From Porticoccus sp002341315 (lineage in GTDB: Bacteria > Pseudomonadota > Gammaproteobacteria > Pseudomonadales > Porticoccaceae), in NCBI RefSeq assembly GCF_047634355.1, contig NZ_JBLIAL010000001.1: 64,000 bases of DNA. One strand, written 5' to 3'. Positions 8,686 through 19,005 of this stretch are shown here, one piece after another (positions within the stretch are counted from its first letter, which is position 1; the number at the start of each line of letters is the position of its first letter). The notes under the pieces were generated by a model. That model saw only the letters and a list, made by a program, of their open reading frames with translations, ran no database searches and had not been told where the DNA came from. Position numbers and translations under genes: made by a program.

Positions 8686-10053
8686 TCAGGTTGGCCGGGC
8701 GATCAATACGACAGCATCTTCTGTAGACTGATTGATCAACAACGTTTCCGTTCGTTCAGCGGGCAACAAAACCGCCTCTTCCATCAGAAGATGATGGCCA
8801 CCCAATACAACCACACCATCAATCGCCATCAGCAGACCATAACAGCCCGTAGCGGGCACCAGATAACCGGAACCGGGCAGCAGAGTCAGCCGCCACACAC
8901 GAAAATCATCGAAGGTCACCACTTCAACCAACAGATAACCCAGACCCTCCTCCAACATGGTCAACTCCGGCAAATCCGGGGTCTCGAGGGACATCATGGC
9001 TACCGCCTGCTCCGTGTCCCATTGCCCCTGAGTGAGAACTTTCTGGGCAAATGACAAGATCCTTCGTTCATAGACAGGGGTCTGGAATTCCACCGTGCGA
9101 ACCCCGTGTTGCAGGGCATGGGGTGTCAGCAACGGAACCTTGACCACATCGCCCACGGAGAGTGGTAACAGTGCTGTAAATCGGTTCATTTCTTCTCGCA
9201 ACTGGCGCTCCTGCTGCTGCAGATGCTCTGGCAACTCATCGAACCAGCCCTGTAGACAACTGGCCGGCACCGGTACATTGACATCAATACCGAGCACTTC
9301 ACGCCGCTGGTCAAAAAGGTCGTCAATCTCACGACGAACGACTTCATAGCGTTTCACAGCTGCCAGAAAATCCGCCCTGAAATCATCATCAGAGGCATAG
9401 TTTCCCTTGACCTCCGGATCAAAACCAAAACGGATGGCACCCTTGCCTTCCGGCCAGGCATGGCAATCAATGTGCGTGACGACATAGACTTCGCGTTTTT
9501 CCTCGTGCAGCTCAAAGTACAGATCGCCGTAGACTTCCTCCGGCAATGGGTCGAGTATCTTGAGCAAATTGATGTGGCGTTCTGCGCCAGCCGCCAGTCT
9601 TCGGGGTGCAGCCGAGAGAATCCAGGGCAGCGGGCTGCGAGCAACGCCATCACTGACATAAGACTGGCCGCGTTGCTCGATACCGGTAAACCAGATTTCC
9701 CGCCCCCAGGGCTTAGCAATCGCTACTGGCTCCAGACGCATGGGGCGATCGAGGGAAAGCATGGGAAAACCGTAGGCAACACAAAAATTACCCAAGTCGA
9801 AACAATCGTGGTTTAACATCACCAATCGATCGACGAGCAACTCGTCCAATGCGGTCACAGTGAAAGTTGTCTGACCCTCGAGTTGCTGAAAAATAGCCAG
9901 CAACTCAATGACCGGCGAGCCGGACAGGTAATATTGCACATACTCGTAGCGGAGAGCCAGGCAATCCCATGGGCTCAACGGCCCGGCAAGCCATTGCTCA
10001 AGGGCGTGTTCAGGGTTTTTCGTTCGGCGCACATCCAAGCTGATTAATTCCAA
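8686..10053 (-). CDS. Phosphomannose isomerase type I-like (cupin) protein
   Basis: The 455-residue protein contains KPWGREIWFTG and, further on, DLYFELHEEKREVYVVTHID. These resemble the opening motif and the metal-binding HxE stretch of class I mannose-6-phosphate isomerases. The C-terminal half is rich in beta-like segments, as in cupins. The overall length and a long helical insert (about residues 225-300) differ from ManA, so the substrate is not certain. The frame begins at a TTG (10053) with no clear ribosome site, and a later GTG or TTG could be the real start. It stands alone between tRNA-Leu and a lipoprotein gene. Confidence 0.55.
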   Translation of the reverse strand: MELISLDVRRTKNPEHALEQWLAGPLSPWDCLALRYEYVQYYLSGSPVIELLAIFQQLEGQTTFTVTALDELLVDRLVMLNHDCFDLGNFCVAYGFPMLSLDRPMRLEPVAIAKPWGREIWFTGIEQRGQSYVSDGVARSPLPWILSAAPRRLAAGAERHINLLKILDPLPEEVYGDLYFELHEEKREVYVVTHIDCHAWPEGKGAIRFGFDPEVKGNYASDDDFRADFLAAVKRYEVVRREIDDLFDQRREVLGIDVNVPVPASCLQGWFDELPEHLQQQERQLREEMNRFTALLPLSVGDVVKVPLLTPHALQHGVRTVEFQTPVYERRILSFAQKVLTQGQWDTEQAVAMMSLETPDLPELTMLEEGLGYLLVEVVTFDDFRVWRLTLLPGSGYLVPATGCYGLLMAIDGVVVLGGHHLLMEEAVLLPAERTETLLINQSTEDAVVLIARPT

Positions 10054-10269
10054 TCATTTGGCAGCAGAGTCTAGCAAAAAAGCGATGATCCCGCCGAATG
10101 AAATGAACAGCATGTCTGCCTAAAAAAACACCTGCCTGACGAAGTTCTTGTAAGAATCAACTTGACGAAAGCCTATTGAGTGTCTTTACTGATGTAACAA
10201 AAAACTATAAGAACCTAGGCCCCACCACGATCCGTCGTGCAAAATTCACCGAACCTACAGGATAGTATT

Positions 10270-10578
10270 ATGATCAAACCACACAAATTACTCGCGTATC
10301 TGGCAACACCACTCATCGCCGTTTTTATACTGTCAGGCTGTGCAGAAGATGAAGGAGCCAGTGAGCAACCTGTGATGGAAGAGGCTGCGGAGAGCGCCGA
10401 GCAAACAATGGAAGAAACCGGCGAGACCGCTAAAGAAATGGCAGAGGAAGCGAAGGAAGACATGAAAGAGATGGGCGACGATATAAAAGAGGCCTCTGAA
10501 GAACAATGGCAGGAAACCAAAGAGGCAACTGAAGAACAGTGGGAAAAAGCCAAAGAGGCAACTGAACAAGATAAATAA
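10270..10578 (+). CDS. Small, highly charged lipoprotein of unknown function
   Basis: The 102-residue protein begins MIKPHKLLAYLATPL and has a lipobox LSGC at about residues 17-20, so it should be lipidated and anchored to a membrane. The mature part is almost entirely acidic and basic residues in repeats of the type EE/AKE..EQW.ETKEATEEQW, which predicts a long amphipathic helix or coiled coil. The start at 10270 was chosen over 10237 because AGGAT lies just upstream and the signal peptide begins there. A possible promoter (TTGACG, 17-bp spacer, TTTACT) lies about 100 bp upstream. A strong terminator follows. Confidence 0.8.
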   Translation: MIKPHKLLAYLATPLIAVFILSGCAEDEGASEQPVMEEAAESAEQTMEETGETAKEMAEEAKEDMKEMGDDIKEASEEQWQETKEATEEQWEKAKEATEQDK

Positions 10579-10601
10579 CCCGACAATCTTTACATTCCCA
10601 A

Positions 10602-10631
10602 CAAAAAAACCGGCTCAAGGCCGGTTTTTTT
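10602..10631 (+). terminator. Rho-independent terminator, probably bidirectional
   Basis: An AAACCGGC / GCCGGTTT-type stem with a 4-nt loop has seven A before it and seven T after it. It can therefore stop the lipoprotein transcript on the plus strand and fadA read-through on the minus strand. Confidence 0.85.
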
Positions 10632-10680
10632 GTGCCGCATCAAATGGCGCATTCTATCTGTAAATCGACCACCCCCCCTG

Positions 10681-11859
10681 CTAACTCAAGCGCTCGAATA
10701 CAGTCGTCACGCCCTGCCCCAGCCCGATACACATGGTTGAAACCCCCAGTGTACCGTTGTGCTGACGAAGCACATTCAACAATGTGCCGCTGATTCTGGC
10801 ACCGGAGGCACCCAGGGGATGCCCCAGCGCGATTGCACCACCATTGACATTCACTTTCCGGTCCATCACGTCCAGCAGACCAAGATCCTTTAACACTGGC
10901 AGGGATTGAGCGGCAAACGCCTCATTCAATTCCAGATAATCGATATCAGTAATGGTCAGCCCCACCCTTTTTAGAGCCGCACGGGTGGCGGGTACTGGTC
11001 CATAGCCCATGATCGAGGGGTCAACACCCGCTGCCGCCACCGAAACAACTTTCGCCATTGGCGTCAGACCCAGAGCAGTAGCTCGCTCGGCAGACATCAC
11101 CAGCATGGCTGCTGCGCCATCGGTAACCTGCGAGGAAGTCCCTGCAGTGACTGTTCCGCTGACCGGATCGAACACCGTTTTCAACTGTGATAATCCCTCC
11201 AGGCTGGTTTCCGGACGGATCGTCTCATCCTCCTGCATTAAATAGAGGCCACCATTCTCATCGTGGGCCTCAAGCGGAATAATCTCGTCGACAAACCGGC
11301 CTGCGGTGCGTGCTTCAGCCGCCAGCTGATGGGAGCGAACGCCAAATTCATCCTGCTGTTCACGGGTAATACCGTGAATCCGGGCCAGATATTCTGCGGT
11401 CAGACCCATCATGCCCGCCGCCTTGGCAACCCCGAGATTCTGCGCCGGGTTCGGGTCGTGATCGTGAGTCATCGGCACATGGCCAAGGTGTTCCACCCCC
11501 CCCACCAGATAAATATCGCCCAGTCCTGCCATCACATTGGCCGTAGCAATATGCAATGCCGACATGGAAGAGCCACACAATCGGTTGATCGTCATTGCAG
11601 GAACGTGATGGGGAATGCGGGTACGCAGGGCCGTCATTCTGGCTACGTTGAAAGATTGCTCCCGACCCTGCATCACACAACCCCAGAGGATGTCATCTAT
11701 TTCAGCGGGGTTCAGTTGTGGATTGCGATCCAGCAGCCCCTCAATCAGCGCCGCGCCGATTTCATCAGCACGGCGATTCCTGAAGGAACCATTTTTCGAG
11801 CGGCCCATGGGGGTTCGCGCGCAATCAATAATCACCGTGTCTCTTGGTTTCAAGCTCAC
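10681..11859 (-). CDS. fadA: 3-ketoacyl-CoA thiolase, beta subunit of the fatty acid oxidation complex
   Basis: The 392-residue thiolase has the acyl-enzyme cysteine in RLCGSSMSALH (near residue 90), the signature ELNEAFAAQS, the NGGAIALGHPLGASGAR block with the catalytic histidine, and the second active-site cysteine in MCIGLGQG near the end. It cleaves 3-ketoacyl-CoA to acetyl-CoA and a shortened acyl-CoA, the last step of beta-oxidation. It begins 32 bp after the fadB stop on the same strand, so fadBA forms one operon whose products assemble as a heterotetramer. Confidence 0.97.
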   Translation of the reverse strand: MSLKPRDTVIIDCARTPMGRSKNGSFRNRRADEIGAALIEGLLDRNPQLNPAEIDDILWGCVMQGREQSFNVARMTALRTRIPHHVPAMTINRLCGSSMSALHIATANVMAGLGDIYLVGGVEHLGHVPMTHDHDPNPAQNLGVAKAAGMMGLTAEYLARIHGITREQQDEFGVRSHQLAAEARTAGRFVDEIIPLEAHDENGGLYLMQEDETIRPETSLEGLSQLKTVFDPVSGTVTAGTSSQVTDGAAAMLVMSAERATALGLTPMAKVVSVAAAGVDPSIMGYGPVPATRAALKRVGLTITDIDYLELNEAFAAQSLPVLKDLGLLDVMDRKVNVNGGAIALGHPLGASGARISGTLLNVLRQHNGTLGVSTMCIGLGQGVTTVFERLS

Positions 11860-11891
11860 AAAATATCTCCTGTTAACCTCTGGTCCGGCGA

Positions 11892-14042
11892 TCAGCCGTA
11901 ATAACCTTCACCGCTGGCGGCCATCTCTCGCATTTTTTCAGTGGGAGCATAGAGCTTACCCAGGTGGCCAAGGCGATCGGCCATAGCGCAGAAATTATCC
12001 AACCCCATCTCATCCATCCAGCGGAAAACGCCACCGCGAAATGCCGGAAACCCAAGGCCATAAACCATCGCCATATCTGCTTCAGCGGGCGAACCCACCA
12101 CACCGGATTCCAGACAATGAGCCAGCTCGATACACATGGGCACCATATAGCGGGCGACGATATCTTCATCGGTAAGCTGGTGATAATGGGAGATCAGGGG
12201 TTTAAGCAACTCCGCCACGGAGTCGTCCGCAAACTTGCCGGGTTTGCCGCGTCGGTCTTTTTGGTAAAGATAAAAGCCCTTACCATTTTTCTGACCCAGC
12301 CGGTCGTTCTCAAACAGGGTGCGGGTGGGTGAAATATCCGCAGCATCTGCCATGCGCTCCGGATAGCCCTCCACCATGCTGGGGAAACAGTGCACGGCGG
12401 TGTCAATGCCCACCACATCCAGCAGATAGGCGGGACCCATCGGCCAGCCCCAGGCCTCCATCACCCGGTCGATATGCTGGTAGTCGGCACCGTCGACTAT
12501 CATCTTGTCAAAGCCGAACACTGCGGGGAACAGCACCCGGTTTACCAGAAAGCCGGGGCAATCATTCACCACAACGGGTTTCTTTCCGAGCGCCAGCGCG
12601 TGGGCCACGACGGAGCCCACAGTCTCATCAGAGGTCTTGCTGCCGCGAATCACCTCCACCAATGGCATGGCATGAACCGGATTGAAGAAATGCATGCCAC
12701 AGAAATTTTCCGGCCGTGTCAGGTTTTCAGCCAACAGATCGATGGAAATCGTTGAGGTATTGGATACCAGAATAGCGTCTTGCTGGAGTCGCCCCTCAAC
12801 CTCCGGCAACACCACACTTTTAACCTTGACATTCTCCACCACCGCTTCAATCACGATATCGGTATGTTCGATCCCGTCGTAGCTCAAAGAGGGCATGATT
12901 CTCGACAGTACCGAGCCAGCTTCCAGTGGACTCATCTGGCCGCGATCCACCCGCTTGGCCAATAGTTTGTTCGCCTCACTCATACCCAACGTCAGAGAAT
13001 CGGTGTTGATGTCTTTCATCAGCACGGGAAAACCCTTGATGGCATTTTGATAGGCGATACCGCCACCCATAATGCCCGCGCCCAGAGCTGTAACGTGAGC
13101 AATCGGTTTAGTCGCCTGTTTGGCATATTTTTTCGCGACACCACCGATAAACTGGTCGTTGAGAAACATGCCCACGAGTGCCCGACACTGCGGTGTCTGG
13201 GTCAGGTCGCTGAAAGCTTCAAATTCCACCTCAAGGGCTTCGTCACGGCTCATCTCGGCAGCCTGCGACAGAACATCAACGGCGGCCAGAGGTGCGGGAT
13301 AGTTACTGCCCGCCTTCGCCATAACCGCAGCACGACTGGTGTGCACGGACATCCCCAGCTCAATCGTATTGAGTTGTATGGGGGCCTGTTTGCGCTGACG
13401 ACGGACCATATAATCGAGTTCGCCGCTGGCGGCGCGCATCAGCATCTTCAGCGCTTCGTCTTTCAACAGGTCTGGCTCTACCACGGCATCCACAGCGCCG
13501 TCTGTGAGGGCGGCAGCGGCTTTCTTGTGCTGCCCTCCAGCAATCCACTCCACTGCATTGTCAAAGCCAATCAGCCGCGGTAGCCGGACCGTGCCACCCC
13601 AACCGGGAATGATGCCTAACTTGGTTTCCGGCAGCCCCACTTGCGCCTTGCTCGACATCACCCGAAAATCACAGGCGAGACAGACCTCAAAGCCGCCACC
13701 GAGCGCAAAACCATTGATGGCCACCACCGACGGAAACGGTAGTGACTCAATTCGGTTAAACGCTTCATTGGCGCGGGCGAGAAAATTGCGGCGCTCGGTT
13801 TCAGTGCCCTTGAACACGTCATCGAATTCGGTGATATCCGCCCCGGCCACAAACACGCTTTTACCGCTGGTCAACAGCAATCCCTTGATATCGGTCTTTT
13901 CCGACAGCAGCGAGAGTGCTTCCAACAACTCCATCAGCGCAGCTTGGTTGAAAATATTGACCGAGCCCTGCTGCGCATTGAAATTCAGTTCCACAAAACC
14001 GCTTTTGAGTGGCTTCAAGCTGAGGGTGTTGCCCTGAAACAT
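11892..14042 (-). CDS. fadB: Multifunctional fatty acid oxidation complex alpha subunit FadB
   Basis: From the ATG at 14042 the protein has 716 residues, close to FadB of pseudomonads and E. coli. An upstream in-frame start would add 47 residues with no family match, and the chosen ATG has an AGGAG site six bases before it. The N-terminal enoyl-CoA hydratase/isomerase domain shows GGGFEVCLACDFR and GLPETKLGIIPGWGGT. The 3-hydroxyacyl-CoA dehydrogenase domain shows the NAD motif GAGIMGGGIAY near residue 320 and HFFNPVHAMPLVEV. It hydrates enoyl-CoA and oxidises the hydroxyacyl product, which FadA then cleaves. Confidence 0.96.
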   Translation of the reverse strand: MFQGNTLSLKPLKSGFVELNFNAQQGSVNIFNQAALMELLEALSLLSEKTDIKGLLLTSGKSVFVAGADITEFDDVFKGTETERRNFLARANEAFNRIESLPFPSVVAINGFALGGGFEVCLACDFRVMSSKAQVGLPETKLGIIPGWGGTVRLPRLIGFDNAVEWIAGGQHKKAAAALTDGAVDAVVEPDLLKDEALKMLMRAASGELDYMVRRQRKQAPIQLNTIELGMSVHTSRAAVMAKAGSNYPAPLAAVDVLSQAAEMSRDEALEVEFEAFSDLTQTPQCRALVGMFLNDQFIGGVAKKYAKQATKPIAHVTALGAGIMGGGIAYQNAIKGFPVLMKDINTDSLTLGMSEANKLLAKRVDRGQMSPLEAGSVLSRIMPSLSYDGIEHTDIVIEAVVENVKVKSVVLPEVEGRLQQDAILVSNTSTISIDLLAENLTRPENFCGMHFFNPVHAMPLVEVIRGSKTSDETVGSVVAHALALGKKPVVVNDCPGFLVNRVLFPAVFGFDKMIVDGADYQHIDRVMEAWGWPMGPAYLLDVVGIDTAVHCFPSMVEGYPERMADAADISPTRTLFENDRLGQKNGKGFYLYQKDRRGKPGKFADDSVAELLKPLISHYHQLTDEDIVARYMVPMCIELAHCLESGVVGSPAEADMAMVYGLGFPAFRGGVFRWMDEMGLDNFCAMADRLGHLGKLYAPTEKMREMAASGEGYYG

Positions 14043-14192
14043 GGGTGCTCCTATCCTGAAAAAGTGGTGGTGATTTGAGACCATTGGCCGACAGCGCGAA
14101 TCAGCGAACTGCCGGGTGATAGTATGCAGGGCCACCATGACCGGCAAAGGGCATTTGTGACCCATGGGTACTGACCCCGGCATTTCTGTCTG

Positions 14193-14867
14193 TCAGAGTT
14201 CATAGCATAAACCACGATCGGGCTTCCTGAACAAAATCACGTCATCTTCCGGCCGTTCAATACTGGCTCCCCATCGAGTGCAAAGATAATCCATGGTGAC
14301 AAAGCTGAAAAAACTGATATGGGTCAGGTCATTTTTGTAATGCCACCGCTCAAATGCCGCTTTGTCTTGTACCAGCTTGGTCATCAATCCCAGCCAGCCA
14401 CCCGGCTCCAGCATGGCCCACAGGGTCTGAAGCACCTCACCGGGCCGCGACAAATGCTCCACCACTTCGGTCGCTGTAATGAAATCATAGCGATTGGCCA
14501 GTACCGACCTATCCGGAGCATAGTAAATATCGTAAATCACCACAGCAAACCCGGCTTCCTGCAACATCACCGACAGCGTCGGCCCCGGCCCGGCCCCAAA
14601 ATCCAGCCCACGGCTCCCCGGGGCAAGCTTGCCAAGCAACGGCGTGCAGAGACGACCCAGGAATGCCCGGTAGCGCTGATCCCCGGGATTGTTCTCATGG
14701 AGATCGTAATGGCTCTTTTCCTGCGCTGGAGAGAGCTGCTGCCCGGACGGAACAAACACCAGTTGGCAATACGAGCACTGCAGGTAATCCCGTTGCCGGT
14801 CAGACCAGTAGTGCGCCACTGCCCGGTCTTCACAGAGCGGACACTGAATACCATCATTGTCAGCCAT
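14193..14867 (-). CDS. Class I SAM-dependent methyltransferase with N-terminal zinc ribbon
   Basis: The 224-residue protein starts with a two-CxxC zinc-ribbon-like module (CPLCEDR ... CSYCQLVF, residues 9-40). A Rossmann-type SAM-binding fold follows with RGLDFGAGPGPTLSVM near residue 85, the acidic strand VVIYDIYYAP, and ATEVVEHLSRPGEVL. This layout is typical of small methyltransferases of unclear substrate. It is transcribed away from fadB with a 150-bp gap and is divergent from tex. No partner suggests the substrate. Confidence 0.75.
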   Translation of the reverse strand: MADNDGIQCPLCEDRAVAHYWSDRQRDYLQCSYCQLVFVPSGQQLSPAQEKSHYDLHENNPGDQRYRAFLGRLCTPLLGKLAPGSRGLDFGAGPGPTLSVMLQEAGFAVVIYDIYYAPDRSVLANRYDFITATEVVEHLSRPGEVLQTLWAMLEPGGWLGLMTKLVQDKAAFERWHYKNDLTHISFFSFVTMDYLCTRWGASIERPEDDVILFRKPDRGLCYEL

Positions 14868-14965
14868 ATTTTAATCTCTGGGACAAGTCTGTTGTGGGCC
14901 GGGAGAATCGCCCATAATCGCGCCCTTACTCTGTCATTATCAGCATTCCTGCCATAGACAATACG

Positions 14966-17287
14966 ATGGACAATATGAATAAAATCCAGCACCAGATCGC
15001 TACGGAAATCCACGTCAAGCCGGCCCAGGTTGCCGCCGCCATGCAACTGCTGGACGATGGCGCGACGGTACCGTTTATCTCCCGTTACCGCAAGGAAGTA
15101 ACCGGGGGCCTGGACGACACGCAGTTGCGCACTCTGGAGGAACGGCTCGGTTATCTACGGGAGCTGGAAGATCGTCGATCCACCATTCTCGCCAGCATTG
15201 AGGAACAGGGCAAACTCAACCCCGAATTAAAAACGGCTATTCTCGGTGCCGACACCAAAACCCGGCTGGAAGACCTCTACCTACCCTACAAACCCAAACG
15301 TCGAACCAAAGGGCAGATTGCGATTGAAGCCGGACTGGAACCCCTGGCAGACGCACTGCTCAACGACCCCGAGCTGAATCCTGAGCAACAGGCGCAGGTC
15401 TATATCAACGCGGAACTGGGTATAGCGGACAGCAAAGCCGCACTGGATGGCGCCAAATATATTCTGATGGAACGGTTCAGCGAGGATGCCGACCTGATCG
15501 GCAGACTGCGCCAACAGCTCGCCGATGAAGCATTGCTGACAACCACTTTAATAACTGGCAAGGAACAGGAGGGCGAAAAATTCCGCGACTACTTCGAACA
15601 CATTGAGTCCCTGAAAAATACCCCCTCACACCGTGCGCTGGCCATGTTCCGTGGCCGCCGTGAAGGCATTCTGTCAATCAAGGTAGACCTTGCCGTTGAT
15701 GCCACTAATCAGCACCCTTGCGAAACCACAGTTGTCCGCCATTTCAATATTGAGCACAGAGGTCGCCCCGCCGATGACTGGCTGGCCGAAGTGGTGCGCT
15801 GGACCTGGAAAGTCAAGTTGCATGTGCATATCGAAACCGACCTGCTGGCAGAACTTCGGCAACGGGCCGAAGCCGATGCCATCGGTGTGTTTGCCACCAA
15901 CATCAAAGATCTGCTACTGGCAGCACCGGCGGGCCAAAAGGCCACCATCGGGCTGGATCCCGGGCTGCGAACAGGCGTCAAGGTGGCGGTGGTGGACAGC
16001 ACAGGGAAAGTCATGGATCACGATGCCATTTTCCCGACCCCGCCGCAGAACAAAACCCGGGAAGCAGAAGCCAAGCTGCTGGCATACTGCCAAAAACACC
16101 AGATCGCATTGATCGCCATCGGCAATGGCACGGCCAGCCGGGAGACCGAACGCTTTGTCAGGGAAATGCTGAAAAATCACCCGGAGCTCGCCACCCAGGC
16201 GGTGGTGGTAAACGAATCCGGCGCCTCCGTGTATTCAGCCTCCGAGCTTGCCGCACGCGAGTTCCCCCAGCTGGACGTCACCATCCGTGGTGCCATTTCC
16301 ATTGCCAGGCGACTGCAGGACCCGCTGGCAGAGCTGGTAAAAATCGATCCGAAATCCATTGGTGTCGGACAATACCAGCACGACGTCAGTCAGGTTGAAC
16401 TCTCCCGCAGCCTAAATGCCGTGGTGGAGGATTGTGTAAACGCCGTCGGTGTGGAGGTAAACACCGCCTCCGTAGCACTGCTCAACCGGGTGGCGGGCCT
16501 GAACCAGACCATCGCCGACAATATCGTGGCTTTCAGGGACGAGAATGGCCCCTTCAAAAACCGTTCCGCACTTAAAAAAGTACCGCGGCTGGGCGACAAA
16601 ACCTTCGAACAGGCAGCCGGTTTTTTGCGTATAGCCAATGGTGACAACCCATTGGATGCCTCCGCTGTTCACCCGGAAAGTTACCCGCTGGTGTCGCGCA
16701 TGGCCAAAGATCTGGGCAAACCCATCCAGTCGCTGATCGGCGACGCCACCATCCTGCGAAGTATCCCTGCAAACAACTATGTGGACGAGCGATTTGGCCT
16801 GCCCACCATCACGGATATTCTCAGCGAACTGGACAAACCCGGCCGCGATCCACGTCCGGAATTCAGGACTGCCACTTTCAAGGACGGCGTTGAAACGCTG
16901 AAGGATCTACAACCCGGCATGACGCTGGAGGGTACGGCCACCAACATTACCAGCTTCGGTGCATTTGTGGATATTGGCGTACACCAGGATGGCCTCGTAC
17001 ACATCTCGGCACTGGCGGATAAATTCGTCAAAGACCCAAGAGAGGTCGTCAAGGCCGGTGATATCGTGCGAGTGAAAGTACTGGAAGTAGACATTCCACG
17101 CAAGCGCATTGCCCTGACCATGCGGCTGGGCGACGAACCGACAAAGAACAAAGCATTGCCAGAAAAGCCACGTCAACCTCCACAACGCAACAACGGCACA
17201 AACAAGCAGACGCCCAAAAAACCCGGGCAGCCCGCCAAAACCGGTACCCTCGGCGCACTGTTCGCCGAAGCGTTGAAAAAACCCTGA
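14966..17287 (+). CDS. tex: Tex, RNA-binding transcription accessory protein
   Basis: The 773-residue protein is full length. It has the N-terminal helical Tex domain (VPFISRYRKEVTGGLDD), a YqgF/RuvC-like nuclease-fold domain (IGLDPGLRTGVKVAVVD, about residues 325-450), helix-hairpin-helix repeats (about 490-620), and a C-terminal S1 RNA-binding domain (GTATNITSFGAFVDIGVHQDG, about 650-720). A basic, proline-rich tail follows. Tex binds nucleic acids and affects transcription. A second ATG three codons in is an equally plausible start. Confidence 0.96.
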   Translation: MDNMNKIQHQIATEIHVKPAQVAAAMQLLDDGATVPFISRYRKEVTGGLDDTQLRTLEERLGYLRELEDRRSTILASIEEQGKLNPELKTAILGADTKTRLEDLYLPYKPKRRTKGQIAIEAGLEPLADALLNDPELNPEQQAQVYINAELGIADSKAALDGAKYILMERFSEDADLIGRLRQQLADEALLTTTLITGKEQEGEKFRDYFEHIESLKNTPSHRALAMFRGRREGILSIKVDLAVDATNQHPCETTVVRHFNIEHRGRPADDWLAEVVRWTWKVKLHVHIETDLLAELRQRAEADAIGVFATNIKDLLLAAPAGQKATIGLDPGLRTGVKVAVVDSTGKVMDHDAIFPTPPQNKTREAEAKLLAYCQKHQIALIAIGNGTASRETERFVREMLKNHPELATQAVVVNESGASVYSASELAAREFPQLDVTIRGAISIARRLQDPLAELVKIDPKSIGVGQYQHDVSQVELSRSLNAVVEDCVNAVGVEVNTASVALLNRVAGLNQTIADNIVAFRDENGPFKNRSALKKVPRLGDKTFEQAAGFLRIANGDNPLDASAVHPESYPLVSRMAKDLGKPIQSLIGDATILRSIPANNYVDERFGLPTITDILSELDKPGRDPRPEFRTATFKDGVETLKDLQPGMTLEGTATNITSFGAFVDIGVHQDGLVHISALADKFVKDPREVVKAGDIVRVKVLEVDIPRKRIALTMRLGDEPTKNKALPEKPRQPPQRNNGTNKQTPKKPGQPAKTGTLGALFAEALKKP

Positions 17288-17331
17288 CTTGCTTGATCTT
17301 GCGGAGAAATACTGGAAAAACCCCATTCGGC

Positions 17332-19005
17332 TCAGCGGCTGGGATGCCAATAGCCTGGGGTTGGTAAATCCAGGTACCAGCGGGTAAAGTCCTCGGCAGC
17401 CATCGGGGCGGCTATGAGATAACCCTGCAAAAGATCAAAATCCTGCGCCACCAGAAAATCCAGGGCCTCCAGGGTTTCCACCCCTTCCGCTACGATTCGC
17501 ATACCCAATCTGCTGGCAAGGGGTCTGGCCATTTCCACAATGCTTGCGGCACTCTCATCATCCGGCAATGCAAAAATAAAGCTCTGATCTACCTTAAGCA
17601 CCGATGCCGGTAGCGCATGAAGGTACTTCAGGGACGAATAACCGGTACCGAAGTCATCAATGGCAATGGAGACATTCGCCCCAGAAAGGCTTGTCAGTTC
17701 ATTGATGCTTTGGTTGGCATCAAAAATCAAACTGCCCTCCGTAATCTCCAGCTCCAACAATTGACCTGGAACACCGTGTTTTTCCAACATACTTGTCACT
17801 CGAGCAGCAAACTCGGGATCCACCAGATCTCCGGCAGACACATTGACAGCCATACACAGCTCTATACCCGCCTCACGCCAACGCACCAGCTGAGCCAGGC
17901 TGGCATCCAGGGCATAGTCAGTCAACTGGTTGATCAGCGTGCTCTTCTCGGCCCTCGGAATAAATTTGCCGGGTGGAATACTGCCCATTTCCGGATGATG
18001 CCAGCGAATAAGCGCCTCCACACTTTCCACATACCCATCCCGAGCGCAGACTTTGGGTTGGTAATACATTTCCAGCTGGCCAGTCTCCAGCGCCTGCTTC
18101 AATTCGCCCAGCAGATGGATAGTGTCATTAATGTCCGCCTCGTTATCACTCGCATAGCTAGCCAGATGCTGACCTGTTTCCCGCGCTAACAATAACGTCG
18201 ACTCGGCCCGCTGAAGACAGGCTTCCGCCAGATTACCATTCTCCACGCCGACCACTGCAATTTTGATATCAACATGAAGGGGGATTTCCTGGTAATACAC
18301 TGGCTCTTGGTAAATACCAATCAACTGCTGCAATTCTTTATTAAGTCGACCACTATCATGGGTGGCCACCAGAAAGCAGAAATCCTGGGAACCTGTTCGA
18401 CACACCAACTGCAATCCGAACAAAATCCCATAACTATAATCAGCCAGTTGACGAATGACCGTGTGAGCGACCTGGGGCCCAAAAGCCACTTTTAGCTCGG
18501 AAATATTTTCTACAGATACCAGCACCAATGCCAGAACAGTCGGTTCGTTATGCGGTTTGGCCAGTACATCATTAAGGGCCCGGTGATTGGGTAGGCCCGA
18601 GTGCTCATCATGACGTGACACCCAATATAAATGCCTTATATATTGGCGGATACCATCGCTGGCAACGCCAGCGAAAGCCCCGATCAACACAAAAAAACCC
18701 ATTCGATACAACCAGTTGATCGTCAATTGCATTTCACCGGTAACCGTATCAATGGGCATCATGGGACCGAGCACAACACCCCCCAGAAGGCCAACTAAGA
18801 TGCCTCCAGTAACCCCGAACACCAGGCCGCCAAGCAATACAGGTATATACATGGAGTGGGAAAAGACGTACTTGATACCGCCAGTAGCATAGACCAGAGC
18901 AAAAACCCCGAACATTAACCCCAGGATCACCGGGATCATTAGCCACCGAAATTGACTGCCGTGCTTTTGACTCCAGGAGAAGAAACGTATCGTTGTATCG
19001 GTCAT
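17332..19005 (-). CDS. Membrane-bound GGDEF-EAL protein with degenerate GGDEF, likely c-di-GMP phosphodiesterase
   Basis: The 557-residue protein has an N-terminal membrane region with about four hydrophobic segments (residues 15-115). A GGDEF-like domain follows (about 130-285) in which the signature is RTGSQDF instead of GGDEF, so it should not synthesise c-di-GMP. The C-terminal EAL domain (about 300-550) keeps VEALIRW, AVNVSAGDL, ELEITEGSL, DDFGTGYSS, KVDQSFI and AEGVET, so it looks catalytically competent. The ATG at 19005 has GTAGGGA about eight bases upstream. Two further in-frame ATG or upstream starts exist at 19011 and 19023. Confidence 0.85.
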   Translation of the reverse strand: MTDTTIRFFSWSQKHGSQFRWLMIPVILGLMFGVFALVYATGGIKYVFSHSMYIPVLLGGLVFGVTGGILVGLLGGVVLGPMMPIDTVTGEMQLTINWLYRMGFFVLIGAFAGVASDGIRQYIRHLYWVSRHDEHSGLPNHRALNDVLAKPHNEPTVLALVLVSVENISELKVAFGPQVAHTVIRQLADYSYGILFGLQLVCRTGSQDFCFLVATHDSGRLNKELQQLIGIYQEPVYYQEIPLHVDIKIAVVGVENGNLAEACLQRAESTLLLARETGQHLASYASDNEADINDTIHLLGELKQALETGQLEMYYQPKVCARDGYVESVEALIRWHHPEMGSIPPGKFIPRAEKSTLINQLTDYALDASLAQLVRWREAGIELCMAVNVSAGDLVDPEFAARVTSMLEKHGVPGQLLELEITEGSLIFDANQSINELTSLSGANVSIAIDDFGTGYSSLKYLHALPASVLKVDQSFIFALPDDESAASIVEMARPLASRLGMRIVAEGVETLEALDFLVAQDFDLLQGYLIAAPMAAEDFTRWYLDLPTPGYWHPSR

